64,000 bases of DNA, taken from positions 124,001 through 188,000 of the forward strand of contig LNEC01000014.1 in the NCBI GenBank assembly GCA_001464035.1, given 5' to 3'. Origin of the DNA: Bradyrhizobiaceae bacterium Ga0074131. GTDB lineage: Bacteria; Pseudomonadota; Alphaproteobacteria; Rhizobiales; Xanthobacteraceae. A program made the translations under genes and the position numbers. The notes under the pieces are model-generated. The model did no database searches. It saw nothing but the letters and a program-made list of their open reading frames with translations, and was not told where the DNA came from. Shown piece by piece: positions 27,487-36,780 of this stretch (the stretch's first letter is position 1; every line of letters begins with the position of its first letter).

Positions 27487-27975
27487 ATGGCACGTTTCTC
27501 AAAACCCGGTCCGATCAGCGCCAAGCCGTTGTCCGTCCTGCTCAGCGACGTCTTTTCCGAGGCCTATGCCAAGCAGGGATTCGCCGCGCGCGAGCTGGTG
27601 ACGCGCTGGGGAGAAATCGCAGGGCCCGAAGTCGCCGCCCATTCCCAGCCGCTGAAAATTCAGTGGCCGCGGCCGGTAGAGGGGCAGCCGCAGGAGCCGG
27701 CCACCCTGGTGCTGAGGGTCGAGGGGCCGATGGCGCTGGAGATCCAGCATGCCTCCGACGTCATCCTGCAGCGCGTCAACCGCTTCTTCGGCTGGAGCGC
27801 GGTGGGCCGGCTGGCGCTGCGGCAGGCGCCGCTGTCGCGCCGGGATCGGCCGGCGGCCTCCCCCGCCCCGGACCCCAAGACGGTGGCGAAGGTCGCCGAG
27901 ACCCTGGCCTCGGTCGAGGACGAGGAGTTGCGGGCGGCGCTGGCGCGGCTGGGCGCGTCGATCAAGCGAAATTGA
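27487..27975 (+). CDS. DUF721 protein (DciA-like)
   Basis: 162 residues. The N-terminal two thirds carry the DUF721/DciA domain: SVLLSDVFSEAYAKQGFAARELVTRWGEIAGPEVAAHSQPLKIQW, then LVLRVEGPMALEIQHASDVILQRVNRFFGWSAVGRLALRQ. DciA proteins help load the DnaB helicase in bacteria lacking DnaC; that role here is inferred from the family. GAAGGAA precedes the ATG, 21 bases after the HigA gene. The order mutY - DUF721 - dsbA-like - smc is common in this order of bacteria. Confidence 0.85.
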   Translation: MARFSKPGPISAKPLSVLLSDVFSEAYAKQGFAARELVTRWGEIAGPEVAAHSQPLKIQWPRPVEGQPQEPATLVLRVEGPMALEIQHASDVILQRVNRFFGWSAVGRLALRQAPLSRRDRPAASPAPDPKTVAKVAETLASVEDEELRAALARLGASIKRN

Positions 27976-28086
27976 GGCTGTCGCGAGTTGGGAGCGGCGG
28001 CGCGCCATTGCCACAATTGTGGTTTCAAGCTAGCGAACACTTCCTTTGGTTCTTGGGCGTGAATGCGCCAATCCGGGAGCAAACCG

Positions 28087-28743
28087 TTGATCATCACGCG
28101 CCGCGCCTTCACCGCCGCCCTGTCGCTGACCGGGCTAACCCTGCTTGCCGGGCTCTCTCCGCTGCGCCTGATCGGCGGCGCGATGGCGCAGAACGCGGCG
28201 GATGTCGCCAAGCCGGGGTCGCTGCCGGACGTGGCGCTCGGTCCGGCCACCTCCCCGGTGACGATCACCGAATACGCGTCGATGACCTGCGGGCATTGCG
28301 CGAACTTCCACGAAACCGTGTTTCCGAAGATCAAGTCGGAATACATCGACAGCGGCAAGATCCGTTGGGTGTTCCGCGAATTCCCGCTCGACATCAAGGC
28401 CGCCGCAGGCTCGATGCTGGCGCGCTGCATCGCCAAGGACGATGCCGGCAAATATTTCGCCGTCATCGACATGCTGTTCAAGCAGCAGAACGACTGGGTG
28501 ACGAAGAACACCACCGAGACCCTGACGCGGATCGGCAAGCAGGCCGGACTGAGCCAGCAGGCGGTCGAGGACTGCCTGAAGGATCAGGCGTTGCTCGACA
28601 AGATCGCCGCCGACCAGAAGTTCGCCAGCGAGGTGCTGAAAGTCAGTTCGACGCCGACCTTTTTCATCAACGGCGAGATGGTCAAGGGGGCAACTTCGTT
28701 CGAGGAGTTTGACAAGCGGATCAAGGCGCTGCTGAAGAGCTGA
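28087..28743 (+). CDS. DsbA-family thiol:disulfide protein
   Basis: 218 residues with an N-terminal export signal of Tat-like form (ITRRAFTAALSLTGLTLLAGL), then a thioredoxin fold with Cys68-Gly-His-Cys71 (MTCGHCANF) and the cis-Pro segment VSSTPTFFINGEMVKG. Periplasmic oxidoreductase of the DsbA/BdbD group. A TTG start at 28087 is chosen because GGGAG lies seven bases upstream; an ATG at 28063 adds eight residues. 111 bases after the DUF721 gene. Confidence 0.9.
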   Translation: MIITRRAFTAALSLTGLTLLAGLSPLRLIGGAMAQNAADVAKPGSLPDVALGPATSPVTITEYASMTCGHCANFHETVFPKIKSEYIDSGKIRWVFREFPLDIKAAAGSMLARCIAKDDAGKYFAVIDMLFKQQNDWVTKNTTETLTRIGKQAGLSQQAVEDCLKDQALLDKIAADQKFASEVLKVSSTPTFFINGEMVKGATSFEEFDKRIKALLKS

Positions 28744-29172
28744 GCGATTTTCCGAGATCGCCGTCCTCGCTGGCTGGCCATGCTTCGAGATGCTCGCGCC
28801 ACTCGCTCCCCGGCGCGAGGTTGTTGTGGCAACAAGTCAAACCTCGTCCTCTGAGGAGCCGCGCGTGCTTTGCGCGGCGTCTCGCAGGATGGCAATCAGG
28901 CCACGTGCCAGATGGTTCGAGGCGCGCGCCGGGCAGCGCAAGGGCGCTGTCGGACGCGCTCCTCACCAATAGGGAGCGGGGGTAAACCCTCTACAAACTC
29001 ACCACAAATCCCTTGGGAAAAGCCCGGGGCCTCGGTTGCCCTCCGGCCCCGGCCTCGCCATTGTCGCGGTGCATAAGGGCCGCCACGGGCGACTCAGCCA
29101 CACACCGACATTGCCTTCTATGGTATTGTCCCGGCAGGGAGATTCGCGTCCCGCCAACAGAGAATCGCGCCT
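28744..29172. other. Gene-free spacer with a repeat remnant before smc
   Basis: No gene is visible in these 429 bases. About 28781-28935 contains inverted segments of the type seen in dispersed repeats (TTCGAGATGCTCGCG on one side, CCTCTGAGGAGC and GTCTCGCAGGATGG on the other). The remaining part up to 29172 should hold the smc promoter, but no consensus element is obvious. Confidence 0.45.
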
Positions 29173-32100
29173 ATGAAACTGACCCGCCTGCGCCTCCACG
29201 GTTTCAAGTCTTTTGTCGAACCCACCGACTTCATGATCGAGCCGGGCTTGACCGGCGTGGTCGGACCGAACGGTTGCGGCAAGTCGAACCTGGTCGAGGC
29301 GCTGCGCTGGGCGATGGGCGAAACCTCGCACAAATCGCTGCGCGCCGCCGATATGGACGCGGTGATCTTTGCCGGTTCCGGCCACCGTCCGTCGCGCAAC
29401 CATGCCGAAGTGGTGATGACGATCGACAATTCCGACCGCTCGGCGCCGGCGGCAGTGAACGACCGCGAAATCCTCGAAATATCCCGCCGGATCGAGCGCG
29501 AGGCCGGCTCGGTCTACCGCATCAACGGCCGTGACGTGCGCGCCCGCGACGTCCAGATCCTGTTTGCCGACGCCGCCACCGGCGCGCGCTCGCCGGCGCT
29601 GGTTCACCAGGGCAAGATCGGCGAGATCATTCAGGCCAAGCCCGAACAGCGGCGCCGCGTCCTGGAAGACGCCGCCGGCGTCGCCGGGCTGCACGCCCGC
29701 CGCCACGAGGCCGAGTTGCGGCTGAGGGCAGCGGAAACCAACCTCACCCGGGTCGAGGATGTGGTCGGGCAACTGGCCGGCCAGATCGATGGCCTGAAGA
29801 AGCAGGCGCGGCAGGCGATCCGCTACCGCGAGGTTGCGGCCAAGGTGCGCAAGGCCGAGGCCATGCTGTTCCACCTGCGCTGGCTGGAAGCCAATGCCGA
29901 CGTCGCGGAAGCCGCCCATACCCACGACCTCAGCGTTCGCGAGATGGCCGAGCGCACCCGCGAGCAGGCCGAGGCGGCCCGCATCCAGGCGATCCGCGCC
30001 TCCGAACTGCCGGCGCTGCGCGAGGCGGAGGCCCGCGCCGCGGCCGGGCTGCAGCGGCTCACCAACGCGCGCGAAACGCTCGACCGCGAGGAAGAGCGCG
30101 CCAAGGAGCGCGTCGCCGAGCTCGACCGCCGGCTGATGCAGTTTTCCGCCGATATCGCCCGCGAGCAGCAGCAGACCTCGGATGCCGAGGTGGCGCTGCA
30201 GCGGCTCGAGACCGAAGACGCCGAACTGAAGGAAGAGATCAAGTCGCGCGTCGAAACGCGCAGCGGCGTCGACGAGCGGGTCTCCGAGGCTGAAGCGACG
30301 CTGGCATCTGCCGAGCGGCTATTCGCCGAACTGACCACCGTGCTGGCCGACCTCACCGCCAGGCGCAACCAGCTCGAGGGCAACGTGCGGACCCATCGCG
30401 ATCGGCTGGCGCGGCTCGATCAGGAGATCGCCAACGTCGCCGGCGAGGAGCAGAAGCTCGCGCAGGAGACCAGCGGGTTCGGTGATCTCGCCGAACTCGC
30501 CGGCGCGATGGAGACCGCGCAGCAGAACCTGGCGGAATCCGAAGCTGCCGCGCAGGCCAACGAGGCCGGTCATGTCGATGCGCGCGCGAGACTGGAAGCC
30601 GCCCGCGCGCCGCTGAACGAGGCCGACAAGCGCGTGCAGCGGCTCGAGACGGAAGCCCGCACGATCTCGAAGCTGGTCAATAGTGAAACCAAGAATCTGT
30701 GGCCGCCGATCATCGACGGCATCACCGTCGCCAAGGGCTACGAAAAGGCCATCGGTGCTGCGCTCGGCGACGATCTCGATGCGCCGGTCGATCCCTCGGC
30801 GCCGATGCGCTGGACCAATTCCGGCGTCATCGACGGCGACCCCGGCCTGCCCGAGGGCGTCGAGCCGCTCGCCGCGCATGTCGACGCGCCGCCCGAGCTG
30901 GCGCGCCGCCTCGCCCAGATCGGCGTCGTGCCGAAAGAACGCGGCGCCGAGCTGGTGTCGCGGCTGAAGACCGGCCAGCGGCTGGTGTCGCCGGAGGGCG
31001 ACGTCTGGCGCTGGGACGGTTTTGTCGCGGCGGCCCATGCGCCGACCGGCGCGGCACGGCGGCTCGCCGAGCGCGCCCGGCTGGTCGATATCGAGAACGA
31101 ACTCGAGCAGGCCCGCGTCGACGCCGCCGCCAAGCGTCAGGCGCTGGAAACAGCCGAGGCGGCGCTGAGGGCGGCATCCGCCGCGGAGGGATCCGCGCGC
31201 GAGGCGTGGCGCGCCGCTCAGCGCGAGGCCGATGCGGCGCGCGAGCGCCATGCCAATACCGAGCGCGAGATCAATCGTCACGCCGCGCGGAAGTCAGCGC
31301 TGACCGAAGCGCACAGCCGCCTCGACACCGACCGCAGCGAAGCCGAAAGCGCGCATGAGAGCGCTGCCGCGGCGCTGGCCGAATTGCCGCCCGGCCTCGA
31401 CACCGAAACCCGACTCGCGGCCGTTCGCGGCGACATCGACGGCCACCGTCGCATCGCCGCCCAGGTCCGAGCCGAAGCCCAGGCGCTGGCACGCGAGGCG
31501 GAACTGGCCGACCGCCGCCTGCAGGCCATCATCGCCGAACGCAACCAGTGGCACGAGCGCAGGGCCGGGGCGACCTCGCAGATCGCCACCATCGAAGCGC
31601 GCATCACCGAAGTCACCGCCGAGCGCGCCGAACTCGACAATGCGCCCGCCCTGTTCGCGGAAAAGCGCCGCGCCCTGATCAGCGAAATCGAAGCGGCCGA
31701 ATCCGCCCGCCAGGTGGCCGCCGACGCGCTGGTGACGGCGGAGAACGTGATGGCGGAAACCGACCGCGCCGCCAAGATTTCGCTGGAGGCGCTGTCGGGC
31801 GCACGCGAGGCCTGCGCCCGGGCCGAGGAGCGCATGCAGGGCGCAAGGCGCCGCCTCGCCGATATCGAGCGCGAAATCCACGACATGCTGGAGGTCCAGC
31901 CGCACGCCGTGGCGGGTCTCGCCGAGATCGCGCCGGGCGCCGAACTGCCGCCGCTCGCCGAGATCGAGGAGAGTCTCGAAAAGCTGCGCCGCGACCGCGA
32001 GCGGCTGGGCGCGGTCAATTTGCGCGCCGAGGAAGAACTGCGCGAGGTCGAAGCCCAGCACACCGCGCTGACGACCGAGCGCGACGATCTGGTCGAAGCC

Positions 32101-32637
32101 ATCAAGCGGCTGCGCCAGGGCATCCAGAGCCTCAACCGCGAGGCGCGCGAGCGGCTGTTGACCTCGTTCGAAATCGTCAACGGCCATTTCAAGCGGCTGT
32201 TCGCGGAATTGTTCGGCGGCGGCGAGGCCGCCCTGCACCTGATCGAGAGCGACGACCCGCTGGAAGCCGGGCTCGAAATCATTGCAAAGCCGCCCGGCAA
32301 GAAGCCGCAGACGTTGTCGCTGCTGTCCGGCGGTGAGCAGGCGCTGACCGCGCTGGCGCTGATCTTCGCGGTGTTCCTCACCAACCCGTCGCCGATCTGC
32401 GTGCTGGACGAAGTCGACGCGCCGCTCGACGATCACAATGTGGAGCGGTTCTGCAACCTGCTGCACGAGATGACGGCTTCGACCGATACCCGCTTCATCA
32501 TCATCACCCATAATCCGATCACGATGGCGCGGATGAACCGGCTGTTCGGCGTCACCATGGCCGAGCGCGGCGTATCGCAACTGGTGTCGGTCGATCTCGA
32601 AGACGCCGTGAAGATTCTCGATCAGCACGTGGCGTGA
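29173..32637 (+). CDS. smc: Chromosome segregation protein SMC
   Basis: 1154 residues, full length. ATPase that compacts and segregates the chromosome with ScpA/ScpB. Walker A GPNGCGKS at 31-38; long coiled coils (Glu/Arg/Ala-rich) flank a hinge around residues 515-620 (NLWPPIIDGITVAKGYEKAIGAALGDDLDAP begins it, in sections); the signature LSLLSGGEQALTALALIF and Walker B CVLDEVDAPLDDHNV close the C-terminal head. Sits in the conserved mutY - DUF721 - dsbA - smc order. A dispersed repeat follows. Confidence 0.97.
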   Translation: MKLTRLRLHGFKSFVEPTDFMIEPGLTGVVGPNGCGKSNLVEALRWAMGETSHKSLRAADMDAVIFAGSGHRPSRNHAEVVMTIDNSDRSAPAAVNDREILEISRRIEREAGSVYRINGRDVRARDVQILFADAATGARSPALVHQGKIGEIIQAKPEQRRRVLEDAAGVAGLHARRHEAELRLRAAETNLTRVEDVVGQLAGQIDGLKKQARQAIRYREVAAKVRKAEAMLFHLRWLEANADVAEAAHTHDLSVREMAERTREQAEAARIQAIRASELPALREAEARAAAGLQRLTNARETLDREEERAKERVAELDRRLMQFSADIAREQQQTSDAEVALQRLETEDAELKEEIKSRVETRSGVDERVSEAEATLASAERLFAELTTVLADLTARRNQLEGNVRTHRDRLARLDQEIANVAGEEQKLAQETSGFGDLAELAGAMETAQQNLAESEAAAQANEAGHVDARARLEAARAPLNEADKRVQRLETEARTISKLVNSETKNLWPPIIDGITVAKGYEKAIGAALGDDLDAPVDPSAPMRWTNSGVIDGDPGLPEGVEPLAAHVDAPPELARRLAQIGVVPKERGAELVSRLKTGQRLVSPEGDVWRWDGFVAAAHAPTGAARRLAERARLVDIENELEQARVDAAAKRQALETAEAALRAASAAEGSAREAWRAAQREADAARERHANTEREINRHAARKSALTEAHSRLDTDRSEAESAHESAAAALAELPPGLDTETRLAAVRGDIDGHRRIAAQVRAEAQALAREAELADRRLQAIIAERNQWHERRAGATSQIATIEARITEVTAERAELDNAPALFAEKRRALISEIEAAESARQVAADALVTAENVMAETDRAAKISLEALSGAREACARAEERMQGARRRLADIEREIHDMLEVQPHAVAGLAEIAPGAELPPLAEIEESLEKLRRDRERLGAVNLRAEEELREVEAQHTALTTERDDLVEAIKRLRQGIQSLNREARERLLTSFEIVNGHFKRLFAELFGGGEAALHLIESDDPLEAGLEIIAKPPGKKPQTLSLLSGGEQALTALALIFAVFLTNPSPICVLDEVDAPLDDHNVERFCNLLHEMTASTDTRFIIITHNPITMARMNRLFGVTMAERGVSQLVSVDLEDAVKILDQHVA

Positions 32638-32654
32638 GCTTCCGCCACATCCAT

Positions 32655-32759
32655 TGACGTCATCATCCGCGAAGGCGGATGATCCAGTACGCCGCGCTGT
32701 TCGTGGGCCCCTTCATCGCCACGGAATACTGGATGCCCCGCCTTCGCGGGGCATGACGA
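32655..32759. repeat. Dispersed double-hairpin palindrome
   Basis: Left arm CATCCGCGAAGGCGGATG and right arm TGCCCCGCCTTCGCGGGGCA are each hairpins, and the flanking GATCCAGTA / TACTGGAT pair across the element. It fills the gap between smc and the Rsm22-like gene and matches repeats common in this bacterial family; it may also end smc transcription. Confidence 0.75.
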
Positions 32760-32764
32760 GATCA

Positions 32765-33739
32765 ATGACCCCTCCCGACCTTCCCACTGAGCTGAAAGCC
32801 GGGCTCGACGCCAGGCTGCACGGCCTGTCGCGCAGCGACGTCGCCGGACGCGCGGCGATCATTTCGCGGACCTATCGCGATGGCGGCGGCTCCGGCGCGA
32901 TCGCCACGGAGGCCGACGCGCTCGCCTATGCGCTGGCGCGGATGCCCGCGACCTATGCCGCTGTCACGGCCGGCCTGAACGCGCTGGCCGAGATCACGCC
33001 GGACTTCGCGCCCAACAGCCTGCTCGATGTCGGTGCCGGGCCGGGCACCGCGAGCTGGGCCGCGGCGGAAGCGTTTTCGTCGCTCTCGGCATTTACGCTG
33101 CTCGACGCCAACAGCGCGCTGCGCACGCTGGCGCTGGCTTTGGGCGCTGGCAGCACGCGCCTGCGCGGCATGACGTATCGGCAGGGCGAAGCCCGCGCTG
33201 CGCTGGCCAGCGCCGAAGCCGCCGACCTCGTGGTGGCGAGCTACATGATCGGTGAGATCAGCGAGGGCGAGCGAGCCGCGCTCGCCGAACTGATATGGGC
33301 CAAAACCCGAGATACGCTGCTGGTGGTCGAGCCCGGCACGCCAGCGGGCTTTGCGCGGATACTTGCCATGAGGACGCAACTGATCGCGGCGGGCGCACAT
33401 GTCGCTGCGCCCTGCCCGCACGACGACCGATGTCCGCTGGCGGCGCCCGACTGGTGTCATTTCAGCCAGCGGCTGCCGCGCTCGCAGGCGCACCGCCAGA
33501 TCAAGGGCGCCGAACTCGCTTACGAGGACGAGAGATTCGCGTATGTTGCGCTGACGCGCGTGCCGGCCGCACGACGCCCCGCCCGCGTGCTGGCGCAGCC
33601 TGTCGTCAGCAAGGTCGAGGTAACCGCCAAACTCTGCATCCCTGACGGTCTTGCCATTACAAAAGTGCCCCGCCGCGCCAAAGCCGATTACGCCACCGCC
33701 CGTCGCTGGCGATGGGGTGACGGGGTATGGCTAACCTGA
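32765..33739 (+). CDS. Rsm22/METTL17-like methyltransferase-fold protein
   Basis: 324 residues. SAM-binding LLDVGAGPGTASWA at 86-99, VASYMIGEI further on, and a cysteine set Cys217, Cys223, Cys231 (APCPHDDRCPL, DWCHFSQR) plus Cys291 (KLCIP). Rsm22 proteins assist small-subunit ribosome assembly, and the mitochondrial homologue carries a 4Fe-4S cluster on such cysteines; the same cluster is inferred here. Start at 32765 follows the repeat; an earlier frame through the repeat is rejected. Confidence 0.87.
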   Translation: MTPPDLPTELKAGLDARLHGLSRSDVAGRAAIISRTYRDGGGSGAIATEADALAYALARMPATYAAVTAGLNALAEITPDFAPNSLLDVGAGPGTASWAAAEAFSSLSAFTLLDANSALRTLALALGAGSTRLRGMTYRQGEARAALASAEAADLVVASYMIGEISEGERAALAELIWAKTRDTLLVVEPGTPAGFARILAMRTQLIAAGAHVAAPCPHDDRCPLAAPDWCHFSQRLPRSQAHRQIKGAELAYEDERFAYVALTRVPAARRPARVLAQPVVSKVEVTAKLCIPDGLAITKVPRRAKADYATARRWRWGDGVWLT

Positions 33740-33750
33740 AGCCGCTTGAC

Positions 33751-33796
33751 TTTACTTTGCATGGGGTTGTTTTCGCGATTTTACTGTAAAGGCCCT
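33751..33796 (-). repeat. Dispersed 46-base repeat, copy B
   Basis: Reverse-orientation copy of the repeat at 10102-10147; bases 33753-33782 are the exact reverse complement of 10114-10143. It lies between the Rsm22-like and lemA genes. Confidence 0.75.
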
Positions 33797-33970
33797 ACGG
33801 GGGCCGCTGCACCCGCCCCGGGCATCAGATCGTTACTCCAACCGACCTCTCTTGAACTTATCCGGCCCCGGATACGACCAACCGGAGCCTCACCTCGCGG
33901 CGGGCTGCCGCGCGGGCCGGTTTTGGTCTAGCGTGCCCGCCTCCGTCGTCTCATCAGGAGTTTTTTTGCC

Positions 33971-34531
33971 ATGTCGACCGGCTGGATCGTTCTCGGCGTC
34001 ATCGTCATTCTCGTTCTTTTCGCGTTCGCCGCGTATAACCGCCTGGTCGCGCTCAGCCAGCGCGTCGGCCAGGCGTTTGCCGACATCGACGTGCAGCTCA
34101 AGCAGCGCCACGATCTGATCCCGAACCTGGTCGAGACCGTGAAGGGCTACGCCAGCCACGAGCGCGGCACGCTCGACGACGTCATCAAGGCCCGCAACTC
34201 CGCGATGTCGGCGCAGGGCCCGGGACAGGTCGCCGCCGCCGAAAACCAGCTGAGCGGCGCACTGGGCCGGCTGATCGCGCTGTCGGAGGCCTATCCCGAC
34301 CTCAAGGCCAACGCCAACTTCCAGCAGCTATCGAGCGAACTGTCCGACCTCGAGAACAAGATCGCCGCCAGCCGGCGCTTCTTCAACAACGCGGTCCAGG
34401 AATACAACACCGGAATCCAGCAGATGCCCGCCGCCCTGTTCGCCGGCATGTTCGGCTTCACAGCCAAGGAATTCTTCGATCTCGGCGCCTCACGCACCGA
34501 AGTCGAGGTTGTGCCGACGGTCAAGTTCTGA
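33971..34531 (+). CDS. LemA family protein
   Basis: 186 residues with an N-terminal membrane span (WIVLGVIVILVLFAFAAYNRLVAL) and the LemA helical domain (QRHDLIPNLVETVKGYASHERGTLDDVIKARN, RRFFNNAVQEYNTGIQQMPAALFAGMFGF, in sections). CAGGAG precedes the ATG. Paired with an M48 peptidase 31 bases downstream, a frequent combination whose role in envelope maintenance is only suggested. Confidence 0.95.
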   Translation: MSTGWIVLGVIVILVLFAFAAYNRLVALSQRVGQAFADIDVQLKQRHDLIPNLVETVKGYASHERGTLDDVIKARNSAMSAQGPGQVAAAENQLSGALGRLIALSEAYPDLKANANFQQLSSELSDLENKIAASRRFFNNAVQEYNTGIQQMPAALFAGMFGFTAKEFFDLGASRTEVEVVPTVKF

Positions 34532-34562
34532 GCCGGCAAGGCATCCGGCAGAGTATCGCATC

Positions 34563-35720
34563 ATGGCCGCCTACGGTCTCTACACGCACATCGCATCGAA
34601 CAAGTTGCGTTCGATGCTGCTGCTCGCCGGCCTGTTCCTGCTGATCTACGTGCTGGTCTATGCCGGCGCGCTGCTCGCGGAAGTCGCGATCGATAGCGGC
34701 CGGTCGGTCAACGACTATCTGATGGCGGCGTCGCGGGACCTGGTGAAGGCGTTTCCGTATGCGACGGGGGCGGCGGCGCTGTGGATCGTGATCGCCTATT
34801 TCTTCCACCAGAACATGATCGATGCCGTCACCGGCGGCGAGGACGTGACGCGCAAGCAGCAGCCCCGGCTCTATAATCTGCTGGAAAACCTCTGCATCTC
34901 GCGCGGCATCCCGATGCCTAAACTGAAAATCGTGGAAAGCGACGCGCGCAACGCCTTCGCAAGCGGGCTGAACCGGCGGCAATATGCCATCACCGTCACC
35001 ACCGGCCTGATCAAGGCGCTGGACGACCGGGAGCTCGAGGCGGTGCTCGGCCACGAGCTCACCCACATCCGCAACGGCGACGTGCAACTGATGGTGACCG
35101 CGGTGATCATCGCCGGCGTGGTCGGCTTCTTCGGCGAATTGTTCTTCCGGATGTTCACCAATCTGAGCTGGAATTCCTCCGGCGGCTCCCCGTCATCGAG
35201 ATCGTCCTCGTCTTCCTCGTCGGAGAGCAACGGCAAGGGCGGCGGCGCCGTCATTGTCGTCATCATCGCGATCGTGCTGATCCTGCTGGCCTGGCTGCTG
35301 TCGCAGGTCGTGAAGCTGGCGCTGTCGCGGTCGCGCGAATTTCTGGCCGACGCCGGATCGGTCGAACTGACCAAGAACCCCGACGCCATGATTTCGGCGC
35401 TGCGCAAGATCGAGAACCGCGGCGAACTTCCGGGCGCCACCTCGGCGGTAATGGAATTGTGCATCGACAACCCGCGCGAGGGCTTTGCGGACCTGTTCGC
35501 CACCCACCCCTCGGTGGATTCCCGGGTGCAAGCGTTGGTGAAATACGCCGGCGGACACGACCCCGGGCGGCTGGCGCTGTCATCGGACACCATTGACCAG
35601 TCGGGCGACGGCCAGCCGGACCGGCCGTCGTCTACGGGCCAGATTTCGCCCCCGGCCCCCTCCGGACCCTGGAGCGATAGTCCAGCCCGCGCAGCACGTG
35701 GTCCCCTGGGCCGGGTGTAA
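34563..35720 (+). CDS. M48 family zinc metallopeptidase (HtpX-like)
   Basis: 385 residues. Two N-terminal membrane spans (about 18-42 and 68-82), the zinc motif HELTH (His164, Glu165, His168) and the third-ligand region SREFLADAGSVELT, with two more spans around it separated by a Ser-rich linker (SSRSSSSSSSE). Membrane protease for protein quality control. C-terminal 60 residues are Pro/Ser-rich and disordered-looking. Operon with lemA. Confidence 0.93.
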   Translation: MAAYGLYTHIASNKLRSMLLLAGLFLLIYVLVYAGALLAEVAIDSGRSVNDYLMAASRDLVKAFPYATGAAALWIVIAYFFHQNMIDAVTGGEDVTRKQQPRLYNLLENLCISRGIPMPKLKIVESDARNAFASGLNRRQYAITVTTGLIKALDDRELEAVLGHELTHIRNGDVQLMVTAVIIAGVVGFFGELFFRMFTNLSWNSSGGSPSSRSSSSSSSESNGKGGGAVIVVIIAIVLILLAWLLSQVVKLALSRSREFLADAGSVELTKNPDAMISALRKIENRGELPGATSAVMELCIDNPREGFADLFATHPSVDSRVQALVKYAGGHDPGRLALSSDTIDQSGDGQPDRPSSTGQISPPAPSGPWSDSPARAARGPLGRV

Positions 35721-35965
35721 CTGGGTTTGTCAGCAGCCGAATCCGGCCTGCACCTCAGCGACACCGGGCCATTGAGCCTAGCGGCTCGTGTAATCCATTG
35801 AATTCTCCCTCGTTTCTGCCATGTTCGCGCCGAACGCTAGGGCGGTAGCATTTCTACTGCTTTGTCAATCGGGGACGTGGCACGGTCCGGGGCCGATTCC
35901 GCCAACAGACGGTTCGGTTTGCTCTAGGTTCGTGCCTGAAGCAAGAAAGCGCGTAGGGGGAATCC

Positions 35966-36721
35966 ATGGCGAAGCCGGTAGTAATCGTGGTAGGCGCGGA
36001 CAAGGGCGGGGTGGGCAAGACCACGGTGTCGCGAACCCTGCTGGACTATTTTTCCGCCAACAACGTCCCCACCCGGGCCTTCGATACCGAGTCGCCGCGC
36101 GGCACCCTGAAGCGCTTTCACCCCGAAATCACCGAGATCGTCGACATGACGACGACCTCGGATCAGATGAAGATCTTCGATACGCTGAATGCGGCGAGCC
36201 CCTCCGTCACCGTGATCGACGTCCGCGCCGGCCTGTTGTCGCCGGCGCTGGCCTCGTTGCGCGACATCGGCTTTCTCGATGCCGCCAAATCCGGCCAGAT
36301 CACCTTTGCCGTGTTTCATATCCTGGGCCCGTCGATCGCCTCCCTGGACGAAATCGCCGAGACCGCCAATTTCATGCAGGGCGCCAAGTATTTCCTGGTG
36401 AAGAACTTCATCAACGATACGCAATTCTTCCAATGGGATCAGGCGACCTACAATTCCTATTTCCACCGCATCAAGGACGCCACCGAACTCACCATCCCCA
36501 AGCTCAACGAAATGGCCTATGAGCAGGTCGAGGTCGCTTCGGTGCCGTTCCTCAAATTCGTCGCCAACAAGGGCGTCCAGGACGAGGCCGCGAACTATTC
36601 GTTCGTGCTGCGCGGCTATGTCCGGCACTGGCTGGCCAATGTCTGGAGCGAGTTCGACCGCATCAAGCTGACCGACCTGGTCGGCTCCGGCAAACCGGCC
36701 ACGCGCAGCGGCGAAAAATAA
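35966..36721 (+). CDS. ParA/MinD-like ATPase
   Basis: 251 residues with the deviant Walker A KGGVGKTT at 13-20 and early GADKGG, then DTESPRGTLKRFHPE and VIDVRAGLLSPAL where switch residues sit. No N-terminal HTH and no amphipathic C-terminal helix are evident. The sequence departs from chromosomal ParA, so a specific role in segregation or positioning is not assigned. AGGGGG precedes the ATG. A shorter relative lies 59 bases downstream. Confidence 0.85.
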   Translation: MAKPVVIVVGADKGGVGKTTVSRTLLDYFSANNVPTRAFDTESPRGTLKRFHPEITEIVDMTTTSDQMKIFDTLNAASPSVTVIDVRAGLLSPALASLRDIGFLDAAKSGQITFAVFHILGPSIASLDEIAETANFMQGAKYFLVKNFINDTQFFQWDQATYNSYFHRIKDATELTIPKLNEMAYEQVEVASVPFLKFVANKGVQDEAANYSFVLRGYVRHWLANVWSEFDRIKLTDLVGSGKPATRSGEK

Positions 36722-36780
36722 TTGCGCCAGCGGATGCTATTTGGCTGGATCGGGCGCCGATTTCGCCTGATATAGCGCCA

